NCBI GenBank assembly: GCA_021442155.1
Contig: CM038216.1
Coordinates: 153,289,009 to 153,353,008, forward strand
DNA length: 64,000 bases
Origin: Cymbidium sinense
Taxonomy: Eukaryota; Streptophyta; Magnoliopsida; Asparagales; Orchidaceae
Direction: 5' to 3'
Within the stretch, counting starts at the first letter, position 1, and each line of letters starts with the position of its first letter. Made by a program: the position numbers and the translations under genes. Shown piece by piece: positions 37,400 through 49,828 of this stretch. The notes under the pieces were generated by a model that was given only the letters and a program-made list of their open reading frames with translations, made no database searches and was not told the DNA's origin.

Positions 37400-38439
37400 T
37401 TAAGATCTATCGTATCCTTGTGGACTGCGATTGAAAGGGAAGCTTGAATTAACTCGAGATAAAGACATAAAGTAAGTGCATTATTATTTCCTTGAAATAA
37501 CTATTACAATGTTCTTTCGATTTTCTTTTGCAAGAATTTTTTTATTTTTATTTAATTTGTGCCGACTTCTTACTTAACACCACTTTGATTTCAGGCTTTT
37601 AACTGTTAAGTGTAGAATTAATTACCTGCTAATATAGCTTTGATTTAGACTCGCTTATGGCATAGGTCTAGAATTTGATTTATGGGAATGAATCAGATCA
37701 AGAATTCACATTATGATTCCTAACATCCCATATTATAATTTGAAGTAAATAGCAATTATGAAATACATTGATATAATTTTATTTTTGGCAAGTAGGCTTT
37801 AGATTGTTTGGGATTCTATAGCTTAAAAGTATTCCTACATATATCAAAGATTCAAAATTAGTAGTTTTTTATTATTATTTGGGGTCAACCTAATGACTAC
37901 ATTCTTTATTTATTTTGTTAAGTATTAGATAAGTTATTAAATATATTATGTATATATTTTTTAGATTATCTTTTATTGTCATGCTTTCTTTCTAATTTTA
38001 TTAACTTTTATCTTATCTATCTATGTTTTCTTTCTTTATTGTATATGACTAAATTATTTAATTTTTATTTTCTCGATTGATGCCTTTAAAAGAATTTCAT
38101 GATTTCTGGCTAGAATATGAGTCATCAAATGATAAGAGCTACAAATTCTGGTATGAATACATGAGAATCAAAGAAGACATTAAAATTATGTCCTTAAGAT
38201 TTCTCTTAAATGATATGGAGAACTAAACATTAATTTTAGTTCTAAAGGATCTTGATTTTTCATGGGCATAGGCATCTATGATTAATTATAAATTCAATTC
38301 AACAATTGAGAACACTCAATTGAAAATGTTCACATTATATTATTGTAAAGAATGGACATGTGTGTAACTTACTTATATTTAGATTTTATCGTTTAAGTCG
38401 TACATAGATTTTCAGGTTTTGGCTCCCACCTTGTTTGAC
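37400..38439. other. Anonymous AT-rich DNA
   Basis: Nothing recognisable between the SINE and the start of giant LTR copy 4. No frame of note. Confidence 0.5.
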
Positions 38440-41400
38440 TGTGTGATGTTTTAATTTAGAGGTTGTGTGAACACCATGCAGATCTTAGAGGGTACTTATT
38501 GAAATAATCATGACATTAAGATATAATATACTATCTCGAAAGATAGAAATATTATCCATACAATGGACCTAATCACCTAATAAGAACTCCTAAGGCATGA
38601 CGGGTCTTCGAATATACCAAATATATCTTTCCCTTACTTTATATGGAGATGTAAAACAAGGTTATTTTATGCCAGATTCTTAAGTTTCCTGTGGAGGCAA
38701 GTCTTCATAGTTAATTTTATCTTAAGAAATGAGATTTCTTAAGAACATTCTCGATTAAAGTAGTCAATTATTGTCTTCAAAGATTTCAAGATTAAGACTA
38801 TCAAAGGATTGGTTATTTTGAAAAGTCAAATGAGATTGTTCGATTAGAGAGTCTTATTTTAGAATCCAAAGGAAGATAAGTAAAAAATACTCATAATACT
38901 ATGAAGCCTAGTTAACATTCCAACCTATCCTATGGTGATATTTTATATGTTTGAAAGTAAGAGGATTTATTTTATTTGAGTTAAAATTTTATTAGGTTGC
39001 TAGGGCATATAATCCACCAACACAAGATTATGAAAATGTTTAAGAGGCGACGATTTATGCTCGTAGCCTGAAGAAAATAAGCAACTTTGGATCCTAAATC
39101 TAGGAACTTTAGCACAAGGTTGAGCATGACCTAAATCTAAGTAGAAAGAGGACATGATGGTCTACCTCCATAAGAGAGGATAAACTCGTTCGACCCTTTT
39201 GGACTTACAACCACCTGGAGTGGCCACCAACTAACACCTCCTACGATTCAAAACTTGTAGTCTGGTCTTATGAAATTATAAGATGGTTAGGCTTGTCATT
39301 TGATTTGGAAAGAGATTAGAGTCTCAAACTCACTTCCTAACTCACTTCCTATGAGACTAGAAGATGACTAACATGAGTATATGACTTAGTCTAAAATGCA
39401 AAATTTTATAATTTTTATATTGTTTTGGATATTTTATTTCTAAATGCATAATGAAATTTGATTATTGACCAAATCAAAAGAGAAAGAGGATGAATCTCCA
39501 TCATAAGGGGTTGCTCTCATAGGTTAAGCAGTCCCTAAAGTGCTGAAATTGAGGCCCTGATTTTTACAAGTGTGGTATAATAGATATGCATGATGTTAGA
39601 TATACAACATACAGTTAAGGGGTTGATAAATCTTTTAATTATCTTGATTACAATCTAGGCTTTAAAATGAGGTTGAAGGTTGTTTTAGATTTAGTTATGA
39701 GTTATTAATTGGGTAGAAAAATTAAATTTTTTCTAAGAGCCTATCGCATCTAGGCCACACATTCAAACATCAATCACTAAGAAACTATGAAAATTATGAT
39801 GTTCTAGTGCAAGCTAAACACAACAACAATCATTTTATAAACTACCATGAAAGAATAAAAGGCCAATGCGGCTAGGTATCTCCGGACACCTAGGAAAAGA
39901 GAAAAGTTAGGTAGTCGAGCTCTACCCTTATATAACCTAGAATTACACAATAATATTATAATTGAAATTGAATACATGCTATGGGGATCTTTATTTCTTG
40001 CTTTTCTTACTTCGTTCTTCCTTCTTTTAATTTGATTTGCTCTAAGGAATCACAATTCACCCCAGGACTGAACCATCTAGCCACTGCTCATCCTAATCCC
40101 CAAAGCACTACTCCTAATTCCTATTGCAAAATTATATTTTTATGAAAAAAAAGTAAATCTAACTACACCTATAAAAAGATATTAGCTAAACATAAATCAA
40201 AGCAGTTATATTTTATAAGTTGGACTTAGCACCCTATACATGGATAACCAATCCCACCTATCTTAATGTGGATTATGCTTAAGGGCTTAACAACCTGCAA
40301 GCAAAACATTATATTTATTTTTGAGCGGCCCTTAAGCACAATCTCCTACAAAAAAATAATATTAGGTTATCAACGTAACATCCAGTCTAGGCTCCACATT
40401 CTTAACATCTAATCTAAAATATTACATCATAAAATAAAACACATCACCATTACATGCACCGTCCTAACTAAAAGCTAGAAGTGGTGACTTAGCCTTTTAA
40501 TGTGTGTGCTTAGACTTTGTGTGGTATGTCTTAGCTAGGCTTTTGAATTGTGATTTTCTTAGGTTTGAAAAAGTTTAAGTTAACATGATTGATGGTTAGA
40601 TTTTAAGTTATTTAGAGGTTTGTAAATTCTAATTTGTATTTTGTTTTGTTTCATTTGATGTACACTTAGCATCTAAGTCTTATAAAGAGAAGAAAGAGGC
40701 TTAACTTTCTTCATCCCTACCCTAAGTCATTTCCTAAAAGCATAAATTTTTATGACTTAAATTTATTTTAGTGAATGATTTATTAAATGGTTTATTAGTC
40801 CTAAGTTTATGTTAGCCTTAAAGACTCCTATTCAACATGAAAGACATCTTAAGATTAATGTGATTGAATTACCATCACTAGATTATGTTGAACCATTCCT
40901 TTCCATCACCCATAACATGCATATGATTTAACACTTAGTATACCTGCACATGCAATACATTTTGGCATACTTAAATGATTATGAATGCATATGTTTTTAA
41001 TAGAAAAGGCAACTTACATCTTCCAATCAAATACACACACACACACACACAATATGTAAGCAAGTACATGCTATTATTTAAATTAGGGAAGTGAGATAAT
41101 CAAATGACCTTCTTTGGGCTACTTAAAGTCTCGTATTCTTGGGATGTCCATACTATATACTTGTTATCCCTAAATATATATGAATGTATATACAACTATA
41201 AGAATGAAAGTCATGTAAAAGATTATATTTTTGGTTGAATTATTTATACAGGTAAAGTAAAGCTCTATCCAAATTTTAATATAAATATACATAGAAATGA
41301 AATTAAATAAGTACATGCCTCTGTTAACTAGGGAAGTGAGATAATTAAATAACCTCTTGGGGCTACTTAAAGTCTCATATTCTTAGGATGTCTAAATTAT

Positions 41401-42046
41401 ATATTTATTATCATTCAAACATATGTAAATACATACATGACTATAGGAAAGAAAGCACTACCTTCATATGCTTAAGCTATAAACAAATGCAAATCCTATA
41501 CATATTCATAACTACTATCACTCCAAATGTTATTATTAATTTATAGCTTCTAAAAAATAATTTTGAATTTATTAGTGCTAATAGCCACACATATAATAAG
41601 ATTAAGCCAACACGTGCAATTTTACCTTAAGTAAATTTCATTTGATTTTGAAAATATGAATGCATGATATCACATGACATACAATATTTAAGGTGATTGA
41701 AAAGAAATAGCCAAACATTTCCACATAATTCATTTAACTACACTAATTCTTAAGGACAATCACATCAAATAAAATTACTTAAGGAAAACCAAAGCTTCTT
41801 ATTAATTTTGATTTTGGATTTTGATTAAACCTAAAGAGAAGAGATCATTTGTTGTTTTCCATCTCCTTCCCATGTTGGTAATTTTAATTTGTTTAAGAAA
41901 ATATAATTAAATAATTTTTATAATTTAATTAAGTTGAATTATTAAATAATCCATTTAATTACTCTTTCATATGCTTCATTAATTTAATTATGAGCCACAA
42001 ATGATATGCATATAAAGAAAATAAAATTGCAATGCTCTTAAAGGAC
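38440..42046 (-). mobile_element. Giant LTR copy 4, first part
   Basis: Minus-sense giant LTR, beginning on the plus strand with TGTGTGATG, which aligns with TGTGTGGTG at the same end of copy 6. It is collinear with copies 5 and 6: block TCGATTAAAG near 38,753; CTGGAGTGGCCACC at 39,215; a decayed counterpart of the TTGCACGATAGGGG block near 39,516-39,545; the TATA-like site near 39,921-39,937; and the roughly 240-bp cores near 41,080 and 41,325. It is split at 42,046 by the insertion of copy 5 and resumes at 49,829 without loss, with the 5-bp AGGAC duplicated. Confidence 0.9.
42042..42046. repeat. 5-bp target duplication, left of copy 5
   Basis: AGGAC, last bases of the first part of copy 4, repeated exactly at 49,829-49,833. 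The uninterrupted text (TTAAAGGA-CCTAATGCAAT) is seen in copy 2 near 14,593, which confirms the empty site. Confidence 0.9.
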
Positions 42047-42279
42047 TGTTGACCTCACTTTTGGAGTGAGTTCTCATCCCTTCTTCTTAGACTTAGGAGA
42101 CTTCTAGACACTAAGACTTCCTTAGTAATAAGACACTTCTAGCACTTAGGTGAGCACTTAACCTAAGCCTAGAGATTTAGAAAGGTTAATCATAGGATTA
42201 GGCTATGCCTTTGGACTTATGGAAATCCACCTACCCTATAACCTAAACCCAATCCATGTTCACCTTCTTAAGCTATAAC

Positions 42280-43740
42280 CAAACCTCAAATTCAATTCAA
42301 ACACCAAATCAAAATCCAAATCCAAATCCAAATCCAAAACCAAATGATTGAAGCCCATGATCAAATCCAAACTTGAAATCCTACCTAAGCCATGTGACCT
42401 ACTTTCATGAGCTTAGTCAAAACCCCTTTAAATCAATCCAAAACCAATTGATTTTCTCATAATCATTTTGTATCTTCAATCATCTTTCCAAATATAAATA
42501 AAATCTACATTCAAATGATCAAAACTAAACTCAAACTAAATCAAAATCAAATCAAATCCAAATTTATCTCTTATGAATCAATTTCAACAGCTTAGCCAAA
42601 CCTTAACCCAAATCAATCCAAAATCAATTGATTTTGGATTGAATCAATCATTCCTTCAATCATATTCACAAATATAAATGAAATATATAATCATCAAGCC
42701 AAACCAAAGTTAACCCAAGTCAAACCCAGCTTAACTCTTTTGACTTGACATATTCAAATCAACCAAAACTCATCCAAACCCAAATCAATTATAATTGAAT
42801 TTATATATCAATCTCAAATCAATATATAAATTCAATTAAATCAAACTCAACCCAAAATCAAGCCAACTAAACCCAAAGTCGCCAATTTGACCTTTTTGAG
42901 CCAAGTTTCAATCCTACTCAAATTGGATTGAACCAAACCCACCAAAGCCTTATATCATGATTGTTTATCACCATATGATGATAAATTATCATAAATTTGG
43001 TCAAACCAAGTCAATCCCTTAACCCATATAAACCCAAACCAGCCAAATTACAACTTAAGCCAAATCCCTTGAAACCAATGATTCATACCAACCCAAAATC
43101 AATATATAAATATGACTTGACCTTCAATTGAGCCAAACCAAACCCAATTGGCCCTCTTGACCCAAGTTGACCCAAATTTACCTAAAAGATCAAATTGGAT
43201 CAAATCATAATATAAACTAAATTGATTGTAACTAATGGCTCAAATTCATAAAATTGATTGTTGAACTTGACCAAAGTCTCAATTGATCTCAATTGACCCA
43301 GTAGACCCAAATGACCTATTGAACTTAACTTGACCTAAAGGGTCAAACTAACCTAAAATCTGATCAAATCCAAATTAAACTCAACCAAAGCCTACGACAT
43401 ATTCCAAATGATCAACCAAAACCAAAGCATGACCTAAGCCAATTTGGCCAATTGGGTCAAATTGGTCAATTTGATACATTTGACCCAAATGAACTCATAT
43501 GAACCAAAATCAAATCTAAGCCAAATCAAACCAAATCAATGACACCAATACACTCCAATTGTTCATATGAACTTGACCCAGCCCTTGATTTGATCCAATT
43601 TGATAAATTAGTCAACCTAACTTGATTTGACCAAATTTGACCTAAATGAGTCAAATTGAGCCAAATCAAACCAAATGAACTCTAAATCACTCAAAATTTG
43701 GGCTAACATACTTTTGACTCATTTCAAATCTGTCCAAATT
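42280..43740 (+). repeat. 157-bp-period array in giant LTR copy 5
   Basis: Complementary version of the array in copies 2, 3, 4 and 6: repeated words such as TTGACCCAA, GAGCCAAA, CCAAATTGG and ATTGGTTTT separated by AT-rich filler. The first part (42,300-42,700) belongs to the second repeat type, marked by AAATATAAAT and ATGATTGA-like words, with (CCAAAT)n at 42,307-42,345. Confidence 0.7.
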
Positions 43741-46339
43741 AAATCTAATGCCAAATGACCATTCTCTTAGGCTAAGTGTATCACAGGAGACAAATTACCC
43801 ATATAAGTGGATATTTCCATTCTTTGGCCACTTGACACTCTCCCATTGGTCCACCTAGGCTCCTAGGACACTGCCAAATCTAATCGAAAGGTGGTTGGGT
43901 TGGCCATAACCCATGGGGAGGTAAAATCACTTCACCTCCCCCATTGGAGCACTTGAAACACCAAGACACCCACTACCCTCTGTGGCAGCCACCTCCACAC
44001 CTTCACCCAACCAAACCGAGCCATATCATCCACTCCCTGCCACCCATGACCCTCTGAGGTGGCTGGATGATCACAAAGAGCCAAACTAGGTTGAGCCATC
44101 TAATTAAGGGGATGAGGGGTATAACCCCTCATTCCAACTTAAAACACACACTTGCATTCCCTTAGAATTAGGGAACCCTAAGACAAGCCACCAAGAGCTT
44201 CCTAGAGTGTTTCCCAAGCTCCCAAATCTCCCCACTCTCAATTTTCTTCAAGCTGAAATAGGGCACTCCTCCATTCGATCCCATTTGCTCAAACCTCCAC
44301 CAAAGTGCAATTAACTTTGCACACACCATTCTTGGAGCTAGTCGAGCAAGAGAAAATTGCCTCTTGAGCCCTCTAACCATCAAATGTGCAATTTTAATTA
44401 ATGTCAGCTTCCCAAGCTTCAGTTCATAGCCTTCTAAGCAAACCACCTCAAATCAGAGCTTGTACTAATCAATAGAGCTTCGTCTCCACTAGACGAAGCT
44501 TCCTCAGTCGGATTTGTCATCGGTCTTAAGCTCTGGTGAGGTATGCCATTGTAATTGACTTTTGGATAAAAATGAATTAGAGCTTTTTGAAGAAAACTTA
44601 CATGCCATGTGATATTAGCTGTTGGATCCCCTTTGATCCTTAGCATGAAGGTGTGGGGTTCATTTGGAGTGGATCCAAGCTTGGGTGAGCTCGGATCACG
44701 CGACTAATGGCGGACTACATTCCCCCTCGATCTTGTGATTATCGATCATGCACCGTCCATTCCGTGTGATCCGAATGGACGATTGTGATTAGATTAGTTA
44801 GAATTATTCTATTTAATCCTTTAGTGATGCATGATTAATTGTAGCCGTCTGATCTTAAATCAGACGGTGCATGAGAAAGTGCGTTCTGCCACTACCACAC
44901 AAGTGCTAGCTAGGATTATGTTTAAATAACCAATCCCAAGGTGCCACATGGCGGGGATTAAGAATTAATTAGGCCTAAATAATGTATTTTAATGGCTGAA
45001 ACTTCCAAATATCATAACTAATTATAAAAAAATCATTAAAATGCATATAAATATTTATTTTAAAGGTATTTTAGAGGAGAATTTATTAAAAATATTATTA
45101 ATTATTTTGAATAGTAATTAGGGCTTAATTAAGGTTTATCTATAAAATTAATTAACTTAATTACAATTTAATTACTTAAGTAATTAATCCCAAACCTTAT
45201 GGGTTGATTCAATGGGATGTCCTCTGCTTCTCATAATTTTCTTGGGATTTATTGCTTAATTAATTAAAAAAATTAACTAAGTAAGCTTTAATTACTCTCT
45301 TAAGTTAATTAATCATTAATTAATCCCATTGAATAGCAAAATATTAATTAATTAAATGGTTAATCATTGTTCAATAGTGAATGAACCTATGGGATAAGGT
45401 TAGGGCCTCCTCCCTAATCTATTTCCCTAAGTTCATTTCATTAATTAAACTAATTAAGGTTTAATTAATTAATTAAACTACTTAATTAGTTAAATTGAAA
45501 TCATAATCATTTCAAATTTTAATTAAGTCTTGGGTAGACCCTTAGGTGTTCAACAACCTAAGGAAATCTTAAGGAAATTATGGTTAACCAACATGTGTGG
45601 GGAAATCATAAGAATACTTAATTAAGTTCCTTAATTCAATTAATCATTAATTATGATCCAACTGCATTAGGTCCTTTTGTTTCTTAGGATGATTGCTAAT
45701 TTAATTTCTAATTCATATGCATATCATGTTGGCTCATAATCATTTAGATGATTATATCAAGGTAACATAGAAAAGGGTTAATTAATGTATTTAATGCATG
45801 TTATAACCTAATTAACTCATAAAAATTAACTTTACTATGTTTCATTAAACTAAATCAATAAACAAACATGGGAATGGATTAGGATCAACAAACCTTTTCT
45901 CACATCCTTAAATCAATTCAAAATAGAAAATTAAAAATTACATTAAGAAAGCTTTATTTTACTTTAAATAACTTTATTTAATATGATTATCCTTGGAAAT
46001 TAATTTGATTGAATGAAATCATGTGTTTATCTTCATTTATTCCTTTCCAATCATGTTAAATGTTATATGTCATTTGATTTCATACATTCTTGCTTTCAAA
46101 TTTAAATAAATCAAATGGTCTTTCTTTATATAAACTTGCATGTGTTGGATTAATTTATAATATGTGTGACTATTCTCACTAATAAATTCAAATTACTTTT
46201 CTAAAATTTATAAATCAATTACATTGAATAGAGTGATAGTAGTTATGAATACATATAGGTTTGCATATGCTTATAACTTAAGCATGTGAAGTAAAGCTTT
46301 TTTCTTGATTCATGTGTAGTTTTATATGTATTTGAATGT

Positions 46340-46945
46340 TATAAGTATATAGTCTAGACATCGTGAGAATACGAGGCTTTAGTTAGCCCCAAAGAGGTCA
46401 TTTGATTACCTCACTTTCCGGTTAACAATGACACGTACTTATTTGATTTCATTTATATGTGTTTCACCACTACAATTTGTATGGAACTTTGCTTCATATA
46501 CATAAATGATTCAATCAAACAAAATATAAATTTTTCATGATTTTCTTCCCCTTATTTACATATACATTCATGTGTAGTGAGATAGCAAAGTATATAGTTT
46601 GGACATCCTAAGAATATGAGACTTTAGCAAGGAGGTCATTTGATTACCTCACTTCCCTGATTAGTGAAGGCACATATTAGCTTATTTCTCTTTACATGTA
46701 TATGTATGCATGGTTAAAGGATGAAAGTCCCTCTTTTTTACTAAAAATGTATGCATTCATGATTGACTAAGTGTTTGGAATAATTAGTCATGTGATTTGG
46801 AGCTTTCTTTCTCATATGCATGTATATAAATCTACATATGTTCGATTGCAAATAGGTATATAGTTTGGAAATCCCAGGAATACGAGGCTTTAGCTAGCCC
46901 TAAGGAGGTCATTTGATTACCACACTTCCCTGGTTAACAATGACA
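46340..46945 (+). repeat. Three copies of an 85-bp core, spaced about 245-265 bp
   Basis: A core with words TATATAGT-TGGACATC, GAATA-GAGGCTTTA, AGGAGGTCATTTGATTACC and ACAATGACAC occurs near 46,342, 46,588 and 46,853 in this LTR. Two copies are seen in copy 1 (9,365; 9,600), copy 4 (about 41,080; 41,325, complement) and copy 6 (about 55,280; 55,515, complement), and one in copy 3. The cores are better kept than the AT-rich spacers between them. Confidence 0.8.
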
Positions 46946-47411
46946 CATACCTATTTAATGTCATCCCTATGTATTTTTGTATAAGAATTTAGATAAAGCT
47001 TTAAGCTAATATGATTAAATAATTAAATCACATAAAAGAATATAAACTTTAAATACATATATATACATTCATCATATAAGTGTGCTAAAATGTATTGCAT
47101 GTATAGGTACACTTAGGATTAAAATCATATGCATGTTACATGTGATGGAAAGGAATGGATTAGCATATGTCATGTGGTAGTAGTTCAATCAAATTAATCT
47201 TAAGATGCCTTTCACATTGAATAAGATCATTTAAAGTAAACATAAACTTAGGATTAATTAAAAATATGTAATAAGCCATTCATTAAAGAGAACTAAATCA
47301 AATTAACATGCTTTAGAAAGTGGCTTAAGATAGGGATGAAAGAGGGCAATCCCCTTTCTTCTCTTTATAACACTTAGATGCTAAGTGTAAATCATATAAA
47401 ACAAAATAAAA

Positions 47412-47595
47412 CATAAATTAAAATTCTCAAATTAACTAAACAACTTAAAGTGAAACCAACCCTTTATGTTTAATTAAATTCTTCTACTCTTAGAAAAATA
47501 ATACACAAATTAAAATTCTCAAATCAACTAAACAACTTAAAGTGAAACCAACCCTTTATGTTAAATTAAATTCTTCTACTCTTAGAAAAATCTAA
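47412..47595. repeat. 92-bp tandem duplication in copy 5
   Basis: A unit containing CAACTTAAAGTGAAACCAAC and CTTCTACTCTTAGAAAAAT occurs twice with very few differences; the marker word CAACTTAAAG is at 47,441 and 47,533. The other LTR copies have a single unit, so the duplication arose in this copy or its recent source. Confidence 0.9.
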
Positions 47596-47895
47596 ACTTC
47601 AATGTTTAGTAAGACATACCACAAGCCTTAACACACACATTAAAATTAAGTCACCACTTCTAGTTCAATGTTAGGATGGTGCATGATATGATGTATGTTT
47701 TATTTTGTTATGTATTATTTTAGATTAGATGTTGTATGCCTCGTAGATTGGATGTTAGGCTGATGTTATCTAATCTTATTTTATGCAGGGGATTGTGCTT
47801 AAGGTGTTGCTTAAAATTAAATATAAATGCTCTCTTTGAAGATTGCTTAAACCCCTAAGCATAATCCAAGTTTGAACAGGTAGGCATGGTTGCGA

Positions 47896-48069
<174 letters not shown>

Positions 48070-48327
48070 TTCTGTATGTGTGTTTAGTACTTATTTCTGT
48101 TTATATTTACTTTTTCTATTTTTATTATAATTTTGTATTAGGAATTAGGATTATTACTATGGGGGATTAGGATGAGCATTGGTGAGAAGGCTTTGCCCTA
48201 GGGTGCCATGTGTTGCCTTGAAACTTACAAAATCAAAGAAGCAAGGAGGAAAGAAATGAAGACATGAAGAATGAAGACCCGCCATAGCATTTATTAATTA
48301 TAAATTGTGATTATTATTTTGTAATTT

Positions 48328-48352
48328 TGGGTTGTATAAGGGTAGAGCTCGA
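48328..48352 (+). promoter_or_regulatory. Conserved TATA-like site of the giant LTR
   Basis: TTGTATAAGGGTAGAGCTCG, kept in all copies that reach this point: near 10,817 (copy 1), and complemented at 13,271 (copy 2), 39,921 (copy 4) and 54,155 (copy 6). It lies about 1.5 kb before the end of the LTR, so transcription starting here would give a long R-U5. The promoter role is an inference from position, conservation and the TATAAG word. Confidence 0.35.
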
Positions 48353-48721
48353 CTACACATCTTTTCTTTTTTGGGTTGTACGACAGCACCCGATTACTAC
48401 TGTTATTTTTTTGCATTAGTTTTATAAAAATTATTTGATATTATGTTTAGTTTGCACACTAGAAATGACATAGTTTTCTTAGTTTCTTAAATGATTGATG
48501 CTTTAATGGGAGGCCTAGATGCGAATAGGTTCTTAAAAAAATTTAATTTTTACCCTAATTAATCACTCATAATTAAATTTTAAATAACTCATAAACTCAT
48601 CATGAAGCTTAGGCTATAATCAAGATAATTAAAAGATTTAACAACACCTTGGCTGAATGGTTGAATATTTCACAACATGCATATCACATTATTTCATTCT
48701 TTAAAATAGGGGATTTCCATC

Positions 48722-48790
48722 CTTGCACGATAGGGGAATGCTTGACTTGTGAAGGCATCCCTTGTGGTGGAAAACACCGCTTCTTGCTAA
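48722..48790 (+). other. Strongly conserved LTR block, CTTGCACGATAGGGG
   Basis: CTTGCACGATAGGGGAATGC followed by CTTG, GGCATCC and GTGG-GA-AACACC. Counterparts: 11,207 (copy 1), complement at 12,830-12,892 (copy 2), a weak one at 39,490-39,545 (copy 4), and 53,745-53,803 (copy 6). It stands out against the AT-rich, diverged flanks. Function is unknown; a packaging, dimerisation or leader RNA structure is possible since it lies downstream of the TATA-like site. Confidence 0.6.
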
Positions 48791-49040
48791 TTTAGCCAAT
48801 AACTCTATTTCATCATACATATAGACAACAAAATCCTATAACTTTTGTCAAAATGAATTGTCAAAATTTAAATAAAATTTGAAAATATTTTGCATTAGAT
48901 TAAGTCATATGCTCATACCACATGCTATAGTCTCTTAGGGAGTGGGTTTAGGACTTTAGTCTTTTTGCAATTAAATAACTACCCTAGCTATCTTGTAATT
49001 CATAAGATTGGACCACATGGATTTTAATAGTATGAGGAGT

Positions 49041-49057
49041 TAGCTGGCGGCCACTCC
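49041..49057 (+). other. Conserved LTR block, TAGCTGGCGGCCACTCC
   Basis: Identical at 11,531-11,547 (copy 1). Complemented near-matches occur at about 12,550 (copy 2), 39,215 (copy 4) and 53,469 (copy 6). It contains GGCGGCC and the inverted words GGAGTGGCC/GGCCACTCC. It lies in the presumed R-U5 part of the LTR. Confidence 0.6.
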
Positions 49058-49828
49058 AGATAATTATAAGTCTAGAAGTTGAATGGTTTATCTTCTCTAA
49101 TGGAGGTAAACTTTATGCCCATCTTCACTTAGATTTAGATAATGTTTTAGCTTCTGCTAATGCCCCCTATTTTAGGATCCAAGGTAGCTAATTTCTTTGG
49201 GCTACAAGAATAAATCCTCACCTTTTAGGCATTTCTTACTTATGTTTATGGATTATAAGTCTTCAATCTATAATAAAATTCAACTCAAATGAATAAATCT
49301 CTTCACTTTTAAAATTATAAAGCTCAACCATAAGATATATTGAAATGCTCACTAGGCCTCTTTGTATCATGAGCATTTCTCACTTATTCCCTGGCTTCCA
49401 AAAATAAGTCTCCTCCTTGAGCTTTCCCACTTGATTTTCCAAATATAACTAATCCTTTGATAGTCTAGCCTTGAAATATTTGGAGATCTAATTGTCTATT
49501 TTAATCGAGAGTATTCTTAGAAAATTTCATTACCTAAGATGTAATTAACTATGGAGGCTTGCCTCCATAGGGAACTTTAGAACCCAGTTTAATATAAAAC
49601 TCATTTTATTCATCCATATAAAGTAGGAAAAATATCTCTGATATATTTGAAGACCCATCATGCCTTAGGAGCCTTTATTAAGTGATTAGGTCCATTGAAT
49701 GTGATGTCTTTATCTTTCGAGATAGTATATAATACCTCAATGTTGTACCCGATCACTTCAATAAGTATCCCGTACAACCTACATGATGTCCCCGCCCCCC
49801 CCATACACATCCAAAAATAAACACAACA

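Noticed and set aside
44168..44646. Two overlapping minus-strand frames of 92 and 70 codons
   Set aside because: They are antisense to the small frames seen in other copies and have no family resemblance; chance openings in GC-richer LTR DNA.
46340..46945. CRISPR-like array from the regularly spaced cores
   Set aside because: Only two to three diverged 85-bp cores with AT-rich spacers related between copies, in a plant retroelement; not a CRISPR.
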